From: Ruminococcus flavefaciens
GTDB lineage: Bacteria > Bacillota > Clostridia > Oscillospirales > Ruminococcaceae
DNA: 64,000 bases
Assembly: GCA_015067005.1 (NCBI GenBank)
Contig: SVNH01000004.1
Location: 62,001 to 126,000, forward strand
Direction of reading: 5' to 3'
Position 1 is the first letter of the stretch; every line of letters begins with the position of its first letter. The position numbers and the translations under genes were made by a program. The notes beneath the pieces are model-generated. The model searched no databases, was not told the DNA's origin, and saw only the letters and a program-made list of their open reading frames with translations. Positions 34,805 to 44,584 of this stretch are shown piece after piece.

Positions 34805-35878
34805 ATGTTTGAAAAATTAGCAGTTATGGAACAGCGCTATGAGGAGATCAGCGAGCGTCTTTCTGATCCGGACATAGTCAGCGATAATAAGCTTTACACT
34901 CAGCTTATGAAGGAATTCAAAAATATGTCTCCGATAATAGAAAAGTATCGTGAGTACAAAAAAGAGAAGGCTTCATTTGAAGAGGCTAAGGAACTTCTGG
35001 ACGGCGGCGGACTCGACAAGGATTTCAGAGAAATGGCTCAGACCGAGTATGAGGATACGCGCGAAGCTATGGAGCGTATAACCGATGAGCTGAAAGTCCT
35101 GCTTCTGCCGAAGGATCCTAACGATGACAAGAACGTCATTATCGAAATAAGAGGCGGTGCCGGTGGAGAAGAGGCTTCACTGTTTGCAAATTCGCTTTAC
35201 AGAATGTACACGATGTATGCGGAATCACGAGGCTGGAAACAGGAAGTCCTCAATGCTAACCCGACTGAGCTCGGAGGCTTCAAGGAGATAAGTTTTTCGA
35301 TCGAAGGTGACGGCGCTTACTCAAGGCTGAAATATGAAAGCGGAGTTCACCGTGTTCAGAGAGTACCGGAGACCGAATCACAGGGACGCATACACACTTC
35401 TACTGTTACGGTAGCTGTTCTCGTCGAGGCTGACGAGGTCGAATTAGAGATAAATCCAACAGACTTAAAAATAGACTATTTCCGCGCAAGCGGCGCTGGC
35501 GGACAGCATATAAATAAAACAGAATCCGCTGTCAGGATAACCTACCTTCCGACAAATGTTGTCGTTGAGTGTCAGGACGAAAGAAGCCAGCACAAGAACA
35601 AAGATAAAGCAATGAAAATTCTGCGCTCGCGTATTTACGAGGCTATGCAGGAGGAGCAAGACGCAAAAATCGCTTCGGAGAGAAAAATGCAGGTAGGTAC
35701 CGGCGACCGCTCCGAACGTATCAGGACTTATAACTATCCGCAGGGACGTCTGACAGACCACAGAATAGGTCTGACACTTTACAGGCTTGAGGACGTTCTT
35801 AACGGAAATCTTGATGAAGTATTTGACGCTCTTGCAACTGCCGATCAGGCTGCAAAGCTCGCAAATCAGGAAGCGTAG
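34805..35878 (+). CDS. prfA: Peptide chain release factor 1
   Basis: 357 aa; reads UAA and UAG and triggers peptide release. The catalytic GGQ is in [12 protein letters not shown]; the region [17 protein letters not shown], and the RF-1 type N-terminal coiled coil, separate it from RF-2. GGAG is 9 nt before the ATG. It is followed closely by the threonylcarbamoyl-AMP synthase gene, a frequent neighbour. Confidence 0.96.
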   Translation: MFEKLAVMEQRYEEISERLSDPDIVSDNKLYTQLMKEFKNMSPIIEKYREYKKEKASFEEAKELLDGGGLDKDFREMAQTEYEDTREAMERITDELKVLLLPKDPNDDKNVIIEIRGGAGGEEASLFANSLYRMYTMYAESRGWKQEVLNANPTELGGFKEISFSIEGDGAYSRLKYESGVHRVQRVPETESQGRIHTSTVTVAVLVEADEVELEINPTDLKIDYFRASGAGGQHINKTESAVRITYLPTNVVVECQDERSQHKNKDKAMKILRSRIYEAMQEEQDAKIASERKMQVGTGDRSERIRTYNYPQGRLTDHRIGLTLYRLEDVLNGNLDEVFDALATADQAAKLANQEA

Positions 35879-35882
35879 TTTT

Positions 35883-36896
35883 ATGTTTACAGAATTATTG
35901 AATGACACCGAAGCTGACCTTATAAAAGCGGCTGATTATATAAAAAGCGGAAAAGTTGTCGGGATCCCAACTGAGACTGTATATGGTCTTGGCGCAGATG
36001 CTGCCAATGAATCAGCTGTCAGAGCAGTCTTTGAAGCTAAAGGCAGACCGGCTGACAATCCGCTGATAGTGCATCTTGCTTCATTTTCAGATGCAGATAA
36101 TTACGCTAAGGATATACCTGACCTCGCGCGAAAGCTTGCAGAAAGGTTCTGTCCGGGACCTCTTACAATGGTCATGCCCAAAATGGATAACATTCCATAT
36201 GTGACTTCCGGCGGACTTGAAACTGTCGGTATCCGTGTGCCTTCACACTCTGTAATGCACAGGATAATTGAACTCTCAGGTACAGCTATCGCAGCGCCTT
36301 CTGCAAACACATCAGGCTATCCAAGTCCGACTACCGCCCAGCACGTTATGCGCGATATGAACGGGAAAATATCGGCAGTTGTTGACGGCGGACAGTCTGA
36401 ATTCGGCGTAGAATCGACTGTAATTTCATTCGATGATGAAGAAACTGCGCGTATACTGCGTCCGGGTGCAGTAACAAGGGAAATGCTTCTGGAAATATGC
36501 AAAAATGTAATAATTGATCCGGCAATACTAAAGGAAGTTGAAGCCGGTGCAAAGGTCGCCTCACCGGGAATGAAATACAAGCATTATTCTCCTAAGGCAG
36601 ACATAATTATGGTTGAATCTGATCTTGCAGGCTTCAACAGAGTTGTCGGCAATGACTATGATAACGGCGTATATGCGCTAATTTTTGACGGTGATGAGGC
36701 GGATTGCCCTTACAGACATCTTACTTACGGTGCTGACAGTGCTCAGCAGGCACATCTGCTCTTTCAGCGCCTGAGAGAACTTGATGAGATCGGTGCAGAA
36801 AAAGTTTACGTTCGCTCGCCGTCAACGGAAGGCATGGGACTTGCCGTGTATAATCGCCTGATAAGGGCGGCGGGATTCGAGGTGATAAGGATATGA
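35883..36896 (+). CDS. L-threonylcarbamoyladenylate synthase (Sua5/YwlC)
   Basis: 337 aa. It makes threonylcarbamoyl-AMP for t6A at tRNA position 37. The YrdC domain (KVVGIPTETVYGLGADA, KGRPADNPLIVHL, FCPGPLTMV, APSANTSGYPSPT) is followed by the Sua5 domain (PGMKYKHYSPKADI), so this is the long Sua5 form. Start at 35883, 4 nt after the prfA stop; the longer frame reads through prfA. Its TGA overlaps the coaE ATG. Confidence 0.94.
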   Translation: MFTELLNDTEADLIKAADYIKSGKVVGIPTETVYGLGADAANESAVRAVFEAKGRPADNPLIVHLASFSDADNYAKDIPDLARKLAERFCPGPLTMVMPKMDNIPYVTSGGLETVGIRVPSHSVMHRIIELSGTAIAAPSANTSGYPSPTTAQHVMRDMNGKISAVVDGGQSEFGVESTVISFDDEETARILRPGAVTREMLLEICKNVIIDPAILKEVEAGAKVASPGMKYKHYSPKADIIMVESDLAGFNRVVGNDYDNGVYALIFDGDEADCPYRHLTYGADSAQQAHLLFQRLRELDEIGAEKVYVRSPSTEGMGLAVYNRLIRAAGFEVIRI

Positions 36897-37543
36897 ACAG
36901 TCTTCACGGGGTGATGGTTGTGGGACTGACAGGACAGACTGGTGCAGGTAAAAGCACAGTGTCACGAATATTTTCAGATAATGGCTTTGCTGTGATAAAT
37001 GCAGACAACGTTGCAAGAAAAGTAGTGGAGAAGGGCTCAAAGTGTCTCGATGAGATAGCTGACTTTTTCGGTAGCGAGGTCATAACTCCTGAAAATACCC
37101 TCGACCGCAGAGCTCTTGCAGCGATCGTATTTTCAGACAAGACAAAGCTTGAAACTCTTAATACTATAATATATCCTTACATAACAGGCGAGATCCTACG
37201 CTGTATACGCCAGTATTCCGAGAGCGGCAAGAAGCTTATTCTCCTCGATGCACCGACATTGTTCGAGAGCCGTGCTGACGATTTCTGCGAGATAATCATT
37301 TCCGTACTCGCTGATGCTGATATACGCAGGGAACGTATCATAAACCGCGACGGTCTCACACCTGAACAGGCTCAGCGCAGAATGAATTCTCAGCTTGATG
37401 AGGACTTCTTTGAAACGCACTCAGACTACATTATACATAATAACGGCGAACTTGATACAGTAAGTGAGATCTCGAAGGAAGTTTCCGATAAGATACGCGA
37501 AATCTACGGAACACGCGAGCATTTAAGTGCTAAATGCGGCTGA
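36893..37543 (+). CDS. coaE: Dephospho-CoA kinase
   Basis: 216 aa; last step of coenzyme A synthesis. P-loop GQTGAGKST, INADNVARKV, and the LID-region Arg pattern RERIINRDGLTPEQAQRRMNSQ. The ATGA overlap with the previous gene supports the start at 36893, though an ATG at 36914 (MVVGLTG) is also possible. Confidence 0.94.
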   Translation: MNSLHGVMVVGLTGQTGAGKSTVSRIFSDNGFAVINADNVARKVVEKGSKCLDEIADFFGSEVITPENTLDRRALAAIVFSDKTKLETLNTIIYPYITGEILRCIRQYSESGKKLILLDAPTLFESRADDFCEIIISVLADADIRRERIINRDGLTPEQAQRRMNSQLDEDFFETHSDYIIHNNGELDTVSEISKEVSDKIREIYGTREHLSAKCG

Positions 37544-37594
37544 TGATCTAATAATATCATACTAACTAACACGACAGAAAGGAGTAGTATTACA

Positions 37595-38998
37595 ATGTCA
37601 GATACTAAAAGCAAATCCAAAGAACTCAAGGAAAAACTGCTCATGCAGCGTAAAAATGCATTCTTCCGTCTTACAGATGATGAGGTCAAAGTATGCGATG
37701 ATTTCTGCGAAGGCTACAAAAATTTCATGAACTCTTCCAAAACGGAACGAGAGGCTGTAATTACATCCGCTGAAATACTAAAAAGCAAAGGCTTCGTTGA
37801 ATACACAAACGGTATGAAGCTTAAAGCAGGTGACAAGATCTACCGTATAAACCGCAGAAAAGCTGTCATTGCCGCTGTTATAGGAACTGAAAATATTGAA
37901 AACGGTGTACGTCTCTGCGCTGCACATATCGACTCGCCGCGTCTTGATCTCAAGCAGAATCCGCTTTACGAGGACAATGAGATCGCACTTTTCAAGACTC
38001 ATTATTACGGCGGTATCAAAAAGTATCAGTGGACCACTATACCGCTTTCACTTCATGGAGTTATTGTAAAGGCTGACGGAACAAGCGTAAGCGTAAATAT
38101 AGGTGAAGCTGAGAACGATCCTGTATTCTGCGTTACGGATCTTCTTCCGCATCTTGCCAACGAACAGATGAAGAGACCACTTGCTCAGGGCGTTAAGGGC
38201 GAGGATCTCAATATAGTTATCGGTTCAAGACCTTTCAGAGATGACGAGGCAAGCAACGCTGTAAAGCTCAATATCATGAGCATTCTCAACGAGAAATACG
38301 GCATTGTAGAAGCTGATTTCATTTCAGCAGAGCTCGAAGCAGTACCGGCTTTCAAGGCTAAGGATGTAGGCTTCGACAGAAGTCTCATCGGCGCATACGG
38401 TCATGATGACAGAGTTTGTGCTTATCCTGCACTTATGGCTACTGTTGACTGTGATTCACCAAAGCATACAGTTGTGACCGTACTTACAGATAAGGAAGAG
38501 ACCGGCAGCGATGGCAATACAGGTCTTTGCTCCTCATACCTCAAATATTTCATCGCGGACATTGCAGAAGCTCTTGGCTCAAACGGCAGAACAGTCCTTT
38601 CAGCATCAGAGTGTCTCTCAGCTGACGTAAATGCGGCATTTGATCCGACATATCCTGAGGTAAACGAAAGAAACAATTGTGCCTACGTAAATAAAGGCGT
38701 TTGTATCACAAAGTATACAGGTGCAAGAGGTAAGTCCGGTACATCTGATGCTTCAGCCGAATTCGCAGGACGTATAAGACGTCTCATGGATTCTCACAAC
38801 GTTATCTGGCAGACAGGTGAGCTTGGTAAGGTAGACGAAGGTGGCGGCGGTACAGTAGCCGCATATATTGCTAACCTTAATGTTGATACGATAGATATGG
38901 GCGTACCGGTACTTTCAATGCACGCTCCATACGAAATTGTTTCAAAGATAGACACCTACATGGCTTATAAAGCATTTGCCGTATTCATGGCTGATTAA
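37595..38998 (+). CDS. M18 family aminopeptidase
   Basis: 467 aa zinc aminopeptidase of the aspartyl/ApeB-Lap4 family. Metal-binding segments: AAHIDSPRLDL, YGHDDRVCAY, TDKEETGSDGNTG and MGVPVLSMHAPYE. Soluble, cytoplasmic; probably trims peptides in protein turnover. AAAGGAG is 11 nt before the ATG. Confidence 0.93.
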   Translation: MSDTKSKSKELKEKLLMQRKNAFFRLTDDEVKVCDDFCEGYKNFMNSSKTEREAVITSAEILKSKGFVEYTNGMKLKAGDKIYRINRRKAVIAAVIGTENIENGVRLCAAHIDSPRLDLKQNPLYEDNEIALFKTHYYGGIKKYQWTTIPLSLHGVIVKADGTSVSVNIGEAENDPVFCVTDLLPHLANEQMKRPLAQGVKGEDLNIVIGSRPFRDDEASNAVKLNIMSILNEKYGIVEADFISAELEAVPAFKAKDVGFDRSLIGAYGHDDRVCAYPALMATVDCDSPKHTVVTVLTDKEETGSDGNTGLCSSYLKYFIADIAEALGSNGRTVLSASECLSADVNAAFDPTYPEVNERNNCAYVNKGVCITKYTGARGKSGTSDASAEFAGRIRRLMDSHNVIWQTGELGKVDEGGGGTVAAYIANLNVDTIDMGVPVLSMHAPYEIVSKIDTYMAYKAFAVFMAD

Positions 38999-39008
38999 AA
39001 TAATAAGA

Positions 39009-39036
39009 AAGGACGGTTCAATTGAACCGTCCTAAT
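39009..39036. terminator. Bidirectional terminator between M18 and DUF308 genes
   Basis: AGGACGGTTC, loop AATT, GAACCGTCCT, with AATTTTA on one side and TTTCTTATT when read on the other strand. Confidence 0.75.
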
Positions 39037-39043
39037 TTTATGC

Positions 39044-39580
39044 TCAGACATCAATAATATCAGGTGCAGAATCCTTATTGCGCTTGTTAATCATATGAGC
39101 AACATAGAAATTGAAAACGCCAAGCAGTATCATGATAATACCAATGATGATCCTTGCCAGATTACCGGCAGCGAAAGGTCTGAACAAGAGAAATATACCA
39201 AACGCAAGCAATGCCAGTGAGAAACCAAGACTTATTTTATTGAGGTTTTTATCCTCACCGGATTTAAACAGCCTCGAAAGCCGTGAAATAGCGTAGAATA
39301 TGAACACTATACCGGCTACTATCGGTATTCCGACTGATATTACTCTCGGCAGGAGAAGAACTATCACACCTATGATTATACCGGCAATACTGCTTCCGGC
39401 GAGAGTACCGTCCATACCCGAGTTAACTCCGCCGAGCAGCATGAAAACGCTTGATAATACGATTATTCCGCCGATTATGTAGAATATCCATGCGATTATA
39501 TTGGGGAAGAAACCTATCAGCACACCGCTTATAATTAATGTTAAACCCTTAGCAATGTAGTCAGAATTACTGATTTTCAT
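39044..39580 (-). CDS. DUF308/HdeD-like membrane protein
   Basis: 178 aa with about six hydrophobic spans arranged as repeated pairs (LIISGVLIGFFPNIIAWIF, IIGVIVLLLP, SLALLAFGIFLLFRPF and so on), the pattern of DUF308/HdeD. Function unknown; relatives are envelope stress proteins. GGAGG precedes the ATG. It follows the transglutaminase gene by 10 nt on the same strand, so it belongs to the MoxR operon. Confidence 0.83.
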   Translation of the reverse strand: MKISNSDYIAKGLTLIISGVLIGFFPNIIAWIFYIIGGIIVLSSVFMLLGGVNSGMDGTLAGSSIAGIIIGVIVLLLPRVISVGIPIVAGIVFIFYAISRLSRLFKSGEDKNLNKISLGFSLALLAFGIFLLFRPFAAGNLARIIIGIIMILLGVFNFYVAHMINKRNKDSAPDIIDV

Positions 39581-39590
39581 GTTATACCTC

Positions 39591-42221
39591 CTATAATAAG
39601 ACTTTTATAAATTTCAGTTTTATCTTAGCAAAGAAGCCTGAATTTCTGTAAATACTGTTTTCGAGTGAATCAACAGTCTGGATGCACTTGCTTATTTCCG
39701 ATTCATCCGGATCAGTGTTACTGAATCCCGAGCGCAGAGATACGTCCATAAGGTATCTGAAGCTTTCTCTGTCAAAATGAGTGCCGCCGATGCGTTTTTC
39801 AACCTTGTCCGCGAAATCAGTGTATGTAAGATGCTCACGGTTCAGTTTTAGGTAGGCAAGAAGGCTCTCACAGTGAGCGAAAATAGCACCAAGTCTGGAT
39901 GAAGAAGTGCCCCTATTGAACTTATTCCGTCTTGATCTTATGATAATAAAACGTCTGAGAAGAACCGCAGCCACTAACAAAAGTATGCCTGAGCAGATAC
40001 AAAGTATCACCTTGACTGTATGCGGTATAGTTATACCTGAACTGTGGTTGCTGCCGGAACCCATATTTGCAGCGGAAGCAGCAGAAGTATCAGTTGTCGT
40101 GGTAAGCGCTGAACTTGCCGGATCAGATGCAGTTGTTACATTCTGGGTAGTAGTTACAGCGGCAGTAGTAGTCTGAACGGTAGTAGTTACAGCAGCTGTT
40201 GTAGTAGCAGGTTCTTCACCGATGCGCTGCTCAGAATATCCGGCAGTAAATTCAAAAGGAACCCAGCCGAATCCGTCAAGATACACCTCAGCCCATGCGT
40301 GACTTCTGCTGTCCTTGACATCTATCCTGTAAACGCCGTTTTGTTTGCTGCTATCGCTGAAATCGTTCTGAACGATCACATAACCTGTTGCATAACGCGC
40401 CGGAATACCAGCCATACGTGCAAGCATAACGCCTGCGGTAGCGAAGTGTACGCAATAGCCCTTGTGATTATCCATAAGGAAATACTTTACAAAATCACGG
40501 TTCAGAGGAGTTTTTCCCGGAGAAAGAGTGTAAGTATTCTCTTTATTCATACGTTTCTTAATTTCTTGAAGAGCCGTGATCTTACGAAGATTTGACGAAT
40601 ACTTAGTTACGCCTTTGAACAGACTGCTATACCTGTCGCGTACCTCATTTATCTCAGGAGTATCCGGCACTTTCAAATAATTATCATAAACATATTTTCG
40701 ATAATCTCTTTCAACATAAACCTCAGTGTTTAAAGAAAAATCCGAAGCCAGAACATCCTCATAGCTGTTGTAATAATCAATCAAGCAATAATTCTCATCA
40801 TCATAATCGTAGTAGAACGAATCGTCCCATTCATACGGGTAATAATACTTGTAACTATCGTATCCTTGAGTAAGTGAGTCAAAAATATCCGAAGAGCTTG
40901 TGTAGTAGAACTTGAACTTTTGGTTATCCGGATCTTTATATCTGACAGTTGAATCGTTATAGTATTCAGAGTTATCATTCTTGATAACTCCATAAGGTGA
41001 AAAGCATCTTTCGTCATCTGACTGAGGGATTATATTGATTGTATTAATGGATTTGTTCGGGAAGATCGCTTTTGTGAATGCTTTATAAAAATCCTGAGGG
41101 TAAACTGATTTTTCCTTGCATTCCTTCATGATCTTTCTTAAAGAATCATTTATTTCAAGGGATTTCCATTCGTTATCTTCATAAACTCCAAGATCCTCTT
41201 CTTTCAGGTATACGGCACCATTGCAGGGCTTTGCAAATTCAACGATTAGATCGGTTTCATTATCATAGTCTATGGAGTCGTTTCTGCCAAGCTTATTACT
41301 CTTGCTGTGGACCTTGAATCCCAAAGCCTCACCAAGACGTGAAAGGCTTCCCGAAATGTCATCAAAAGTGAATTCATCAAAGGCTAATGTAATATCATGG
41401 CGCTTCTGATTGATCGCATCACTTCTTTCGTAGCCGGAGAAATGTATGTACGCAGACGAAACAGCACTTACTATCATAACAGATGCAATAATAAAAATAC
41501 CGCAGCTTTCGGTAACTTTCAGCTTCATCTTGCGCTTAGGGAAGAAAAGGTTATCTTTGCGAACAAAGCCTCCCGTACCGCCGTCATACTCACCGACATC
41601 TATCATAGACATCGCAAGCAGTGCGAGCCAGTATGCTACAACGAGCATTCCCCAGAATATCGGTATCTCTATACCATTATAGAGTCCGATCTCAATGATC
41701 GGAAATGTAACAAGAAGCGGAAGTATCGGATTCGGGCGATAGATCGTAAAGTAATAGATGACAATCGCCAGAAGCCAGACTGTAAATATCAGTAAAACAG
41801 TAGTATCGTGGTATTCGTTTTTGTGATTAACGAATTTATAATAATTATTTTTTGTATTGAACGAGCATTTATATATAACATTGTATACGAATTTGAATCC
41901 CTCAGTGATAGTATCGAGGTATCTGTAAGCAGTTCCGGCGAAAATTATCGCTGAAAAAGCGTATACCCACAGTGCCTTTTTATTCAGAAGTGTAAGTGTG
42001 ATATAGAACGCTGAGAAGCATGAAGCAGCAACCGCAAGAGCAGTCCGGTTATAATTCAGAGGAAACATACCGAGGAAAGACATAATTACCGAAGTAAAGC
42101 CGCATACAGCTATCAAAACCATGATAGGCACACGCAGAGTCCACCTTTTCGTCCTCACTGACATTATTATGCTGTCGCTGATACTAATGCCATTTGCGTT
42201 GTGAGCAAAATTACTTTTCAT
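39591..42221 (-). CDS. Membrane transglutaminase-like protein (TgpA-type)
   Basis: 876 aa. N-terminal membrane spans (about 30-265), a large extracellular domain, a transglutaminase core with Cys590 in GYCVHFATA and His642 in SRSHAWAEVYLDGFGW, then E657 in PFEFT where many members have Asp. A linker very rich in Thr, Ala and Val (about 670-720) leads to another span and a cytoplasmic DUF4129-like end. Such proteins are thought to act on extracellular substrates together with MoxR and DUF58. Its ATG overlaps the DUF58 stop as TAATG. Confidence 0.87.
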   Translation of the reverse strand: MKSNFAHNANGISISDSIIMSVRTKRWTLRVPIMVLIAVCGFTSVIMSFLGMFPLNYNRTALAVAASCFSAFYITLTLLNKKALWVYAFSAIIFAGTAYRYLDTITEGFKFVYNVIYKCSFNTKNNYYKFVNHKNEYHDTTVLLIFTVWLLAIVIYYFTIYRPNPILPLLVTFPIIEIGLYNGIEIPIFWGMLVVAYWLALLAMSMIDVGEYDGGTGGFVRKDNLFFPKRKMKLKVTESCGIFIIASVMIVSAVSSAYIHFSGYERSDAINQKRHDITLAFDEFTFDDISGSLSRLGEALGFKVHSKSNKLGRNDSIDYDNETDLIVEFAKPCNGAVYLKEEDLGVYEDNEWKSLEINDSLRKIMKECKEKSVYPQDFYKAFTKAIFPNKSINTINIIPQSDDERCFSPYGVIKNDNSEYYNDSTVRYKDPDNQKFKFYYTSSSDIFDSLTQGYDSYKYYYPYEWDDSFYYDYDDENYCLIDYYNSYEDVLASDFSLNTEVYVERDYRKYVYDNYLKVPDTPEINEVRDRYSSLFKGVTKYSSNLRKITALQEIKKRMNKENTYTLSPGKTPLNRDFVKYFLMDNHKGYCVHFATAGVMLARMAGIPARYATGYVIVQNDFSDSSKQNGVYRIDVKDSRSHAWAEVYLDGFGWVPFEFTAGYSEQRIGEEPATTTAAVTTTVQTTTAAVTTTQNVTTASDPASSALTTTTDTSAASAANMGSGSNHSSGITIPHTVKVILCICSGILLLVAAVLLRRFIIIRSRRNKFNRGTSSSRLGAIFAHCESLLAYLKLNREHLTYTDFADKVEKRIGGTHFDRESFRYLMDVSLRSGFSNTDPDESEISKCIQTVDSLENSIYRNSGFFAKIKLKFIKVLL

Positions 42222-43414
42222 TATATTTCGATGTCCTTTATAGAAGCAGATATCCTGCCAATAACAACAGGAATTGCCCTGAGTTGTTCAGGCATATTCT
42301 GAAGATTTGCAGATTGTTCAAGTGATTTCACGACAATTACAGCATTCTTGATAGCCGCATTGACGTTTGCAGCAAGGCAAGACATTGATTTCGGATCAGC
42401 ACTTGAAGAAATATACGTGATAGAAGATACATTCGGAATATCTTCACTCATAAAGTAAGCCTCCGGCGATTCACACAGAAGGTCTTCCCTGAGTGAAAAA
42501 ACAATGTCTTTCACCGTTTCGGGAATATCACTTTTTTCCTTGATCTCCTTAGTAACAAAACGTTTTATCTTGCAATCGTAATAAACAATGCTGTGAGTAC
42601 GAGCATTATCTATAAGGAAATGCGAAAGCGAGGTCAGTGTCTCGATAAGAGTATCGAAAACAGGCAGAGTATAATCTGAATCATCATAGTATTTCAGGTC
42701 GATGAAAAGAGTAGTTGAACAGTCTATCGGCAGGCTGTAATCCTTTACTATGAAGTCATCCTTTTTTGAACTCAGCTTCCAGTGGATACGATTAAGCTTA
42801 TCACCTGCGGAATACTGTCTCAGATCAAAAACCTCGGAAGGATCATCGCCGGGCTTGATCTCAGAAAACCTTATGCTCTCATCCGAAACACTTTCTGTCT
42901 CTGAAACGCTTCCGCCGATCTCATGTATCTCAGGCAGGACATACATCTCAGCAGCAAGATCTTTTGATATTTTGAAGCTGAATATCCTCAGCGGATCAAA
43001 AATGCAGATATAAGCAGTTTTGATGATAAGAGCACCGCAATATCTTGAACTCAGCTGAAACGTCATCCTCTGGGAGTTCCTTGCCTGTATCGGCATATAA
43101 ATATCAAACGTAGAAATAGAATTATTGAAGATATTGTAGTATTCGATACGTGCCTCGGCTTTTCCGATAGGGAAGAAGCTGTTATTGGTAATGCAGAGCT
43201 GCACCGGAATAGAGGTATTCTTCGCAGCAACAGCTTCCTTGAGTATGAACTGTGCATTAATTTGCTTTTTGGCGATAAAAGTCGTAACAAACATAATGAT
43301 CGGCAGTGCGATCATGACAATAAGCAATACAAGTGCAAAATCCCAGACGTACATAACATAGAATGCTGCACATATCAGGATGAGTATTGCGAAGAGAATC
43401 TTTGTAAGCAGCAT
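42221..43414 (-). CDS. DUF58 domain protein
   Basis: 397 aa: two N-terminal membrane helices (residues 4-47), a beta-rich region, and the DUF58 signature FSEIKPGDDPSEVFDLRQYS followed by NRIHWKLSSKKDDFIVKDYS. It is the standard partner of MoxR ATPases. AGGGGTG lies 7 nt before the ATG. It lies 6 nt after moxR. Confidence 0.9.
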   Translation of the reverse strand: MLLTKILFAILILICAAFYVMYVWDFALVLLIVMIALPIIMFVTTFIAKKQINAQFILKEAVAAKNTSIPVQLCITNNSFFPIGKAEARIEYYNIFNNSISTFDIYMPIQARNSQRMTFQLSSRYCGALIIKTAYICIFDPLRIFSFKISKDLAAEMYVLPEIHEIGGSVSETESVSDESIRFSEIKPGDDPSEVFDLRQYSAGDKLNRIHWKLSSKKDDFIVKDYSLPIDCSTTLFIDLKYYDDSDYTLPVFDTLIETLTSLSHFLIDNARTHSIVYYDCKIKRFVTKEIKEKSDIPETVKDIVFSLREDLLCESPEAYFMSEDIPNVSSITYISSSADPKSMSCLAANVNAAIKNAVIVVKSLEQSANLQNMPEQLRAIPVVIGRISASIKDIEI

Positions 43415-43420
43415 CCGGAA

Positions 43421-44380
43421 TCACCCCTGAGGCGCAGTAATTCCCGGAACAGGAACTGTTCTGAGTATCTCCATGATAACTTCGGAAGCCGATACGTCAG
43501 AAAGCTTAGCTTTAGAATTAAGAATTATACGATGCTCAAAAACATCACCGCAAATATATGAAATATCATCCGGAATGACGTAATCGCGTCCCATAGCAAC
43601 AGCAATACCCTTAGCGATCTGCGTCAGAGCAAGCGTACCTCGCGGACTTACGCCAAGCTTTATGTAAGGATGATTTCTTGTTGCCGCAGCTATTGCAACA
43701 ATATATTCGTAGATGCGGTCGTCAACATAGATGTTGGAAATGTATTCCTGCAGCGAGGTAATGAACGAAGCGTCTGCAACAGCTGAAACAGCGTCAAGGG
43801 GATTGGAGTTGTATTTGGATTTCAGGATAGCAACTTCACCTGCAAAATCAGGGTATCCCATGCTGAGCTTTATCATAAAGCGGTCGAGCTGTGAATCAGG
43901 AAGATTGTGAGTGCCGGCTGAACCGATAGGATTCTGAGTAGCGATAACTGTATAAGGCTCAGGGAGCTTATATGTAGTACCGTCAACAGTGATCCTTTTT
44001 TCTTCCATGAGTTCGAGAAGAGCGGACTGAGTCTTGCTTGAAGTTCTGTTTATCTCATCAGCGAGGAAAAGATTACAGAAAGCAACACCCGGACGGAATT
44101 CAAACTTGCCGTTTGATTTATTGTAAACAGAGAAACCGGTAACGTCCGAAGGCAGAACATCCGGAGTGAACTGCATACGATTATGTTCAAGAGAAAGTGC
44201 TTTAGAGAAAGCAAGTGCGAGAGTGGTCTTACCAACGCCCGGTATATCCTCAATAAGTATGTGACCTTTACAAAGTATGGCAAGCAGGACTTTTATGATG
44301 ATAGCGTCCTTGCCGATGACAGCTTTTTTAACTTCGCTGACGATTGAATTTATCTGATCTGAGTAGTAATTCTTATTCAT
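43421..44380 (-). CDS. MoxR-family AAA+ ATPase
   Basis: 319 aa with Walker A GVGKTT (in IEDIPGVGKTTLA), FTPDVLPSDVTGF, Walker B LFLADEINR, sensor 1 ATQNPI and the arginine region SPRGTLAL. MoxR proteins are chaperone-like ATPases coupled to DUF58/VWA partners. It is the first gene of the moxR-DUF58-transglutaminase-DUF308 operon. GGAG is 7 nt before the ATG. Confidence 0.93.
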   Translation of the reverse strand: MNKNYYSDQINSIVSEVKKAVIGKDAIIIKVLLAILCKGHILIEDIPGVGKTTLALAFSKALSLEHNRMQFTPDVLPSDVTGFSVYNKSNGKFEFRPGVAFCNLFLADEINRTSSKTQSALLELMEEKRITVDGTTYKLPEPYTVIATQNPIGSAGTHNLPDSQLDRFMIKLSMGYPDFAGEVAILKSKYNSNPLDAVSAVADASFITSLQEYISNIYVDDRIYEYIVAIAAATRNHPYIKLGVSPRGTLALTQIAKGIAVAMGRDYVIPDDISYICGDVFEHRIILNSKAKLSDVSASEVIMEILRTVPVPGITAPQG

Positions 44381-44437
44381 TTTGCATCTCCTGTGATTAT
44401 TTCAAGTTCAAATAGTATAAATTTACCCATACTACTT

Positions 44438-44466
44438 ATTATACCATTAATGAACCGATATTGCAA
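44438..44466 (-). promoter_or_regulatory. Promoter of the moxR operon
   Basis: Minus strand: -35 TTGCAA (44466-44461), 17 nt, extended -10 TGG+TATAAT (44443-44438). It is divergent to the copA promoter 57 nt away. Confidence 0.7.
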
Positions 44467-44522
44467 TAGAAAACAACTGAAAACATTTAATTTTACCAAT
44501 ATTTAATGTTAACCTCAGTTAA

Positions 44523-44551
44523 TTGACACAAAATAGCAGATGTGATATAAT
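44523..44551 (+). promoter_or_regulatory. Promoter of copA
   Basis: -35 TTGACA (44523-44528), 17 nt, -10 TATAAT (44546-44551); perfect consensus hexamers. I see no obvious CopY or CsoR operator. Confidence 0.8.
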
Positions 44552-44584
44552 TTGGTAGTATAATATAACAAGGGGGAGAAAAGG

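Noticed and set aside
39591-44380. MoxR-DUF58-transglutaminase as a new defence system
   Set aside because: This gene set is widely known as an envelope-associated cluster in many bacteria; nothing here sets it apart.
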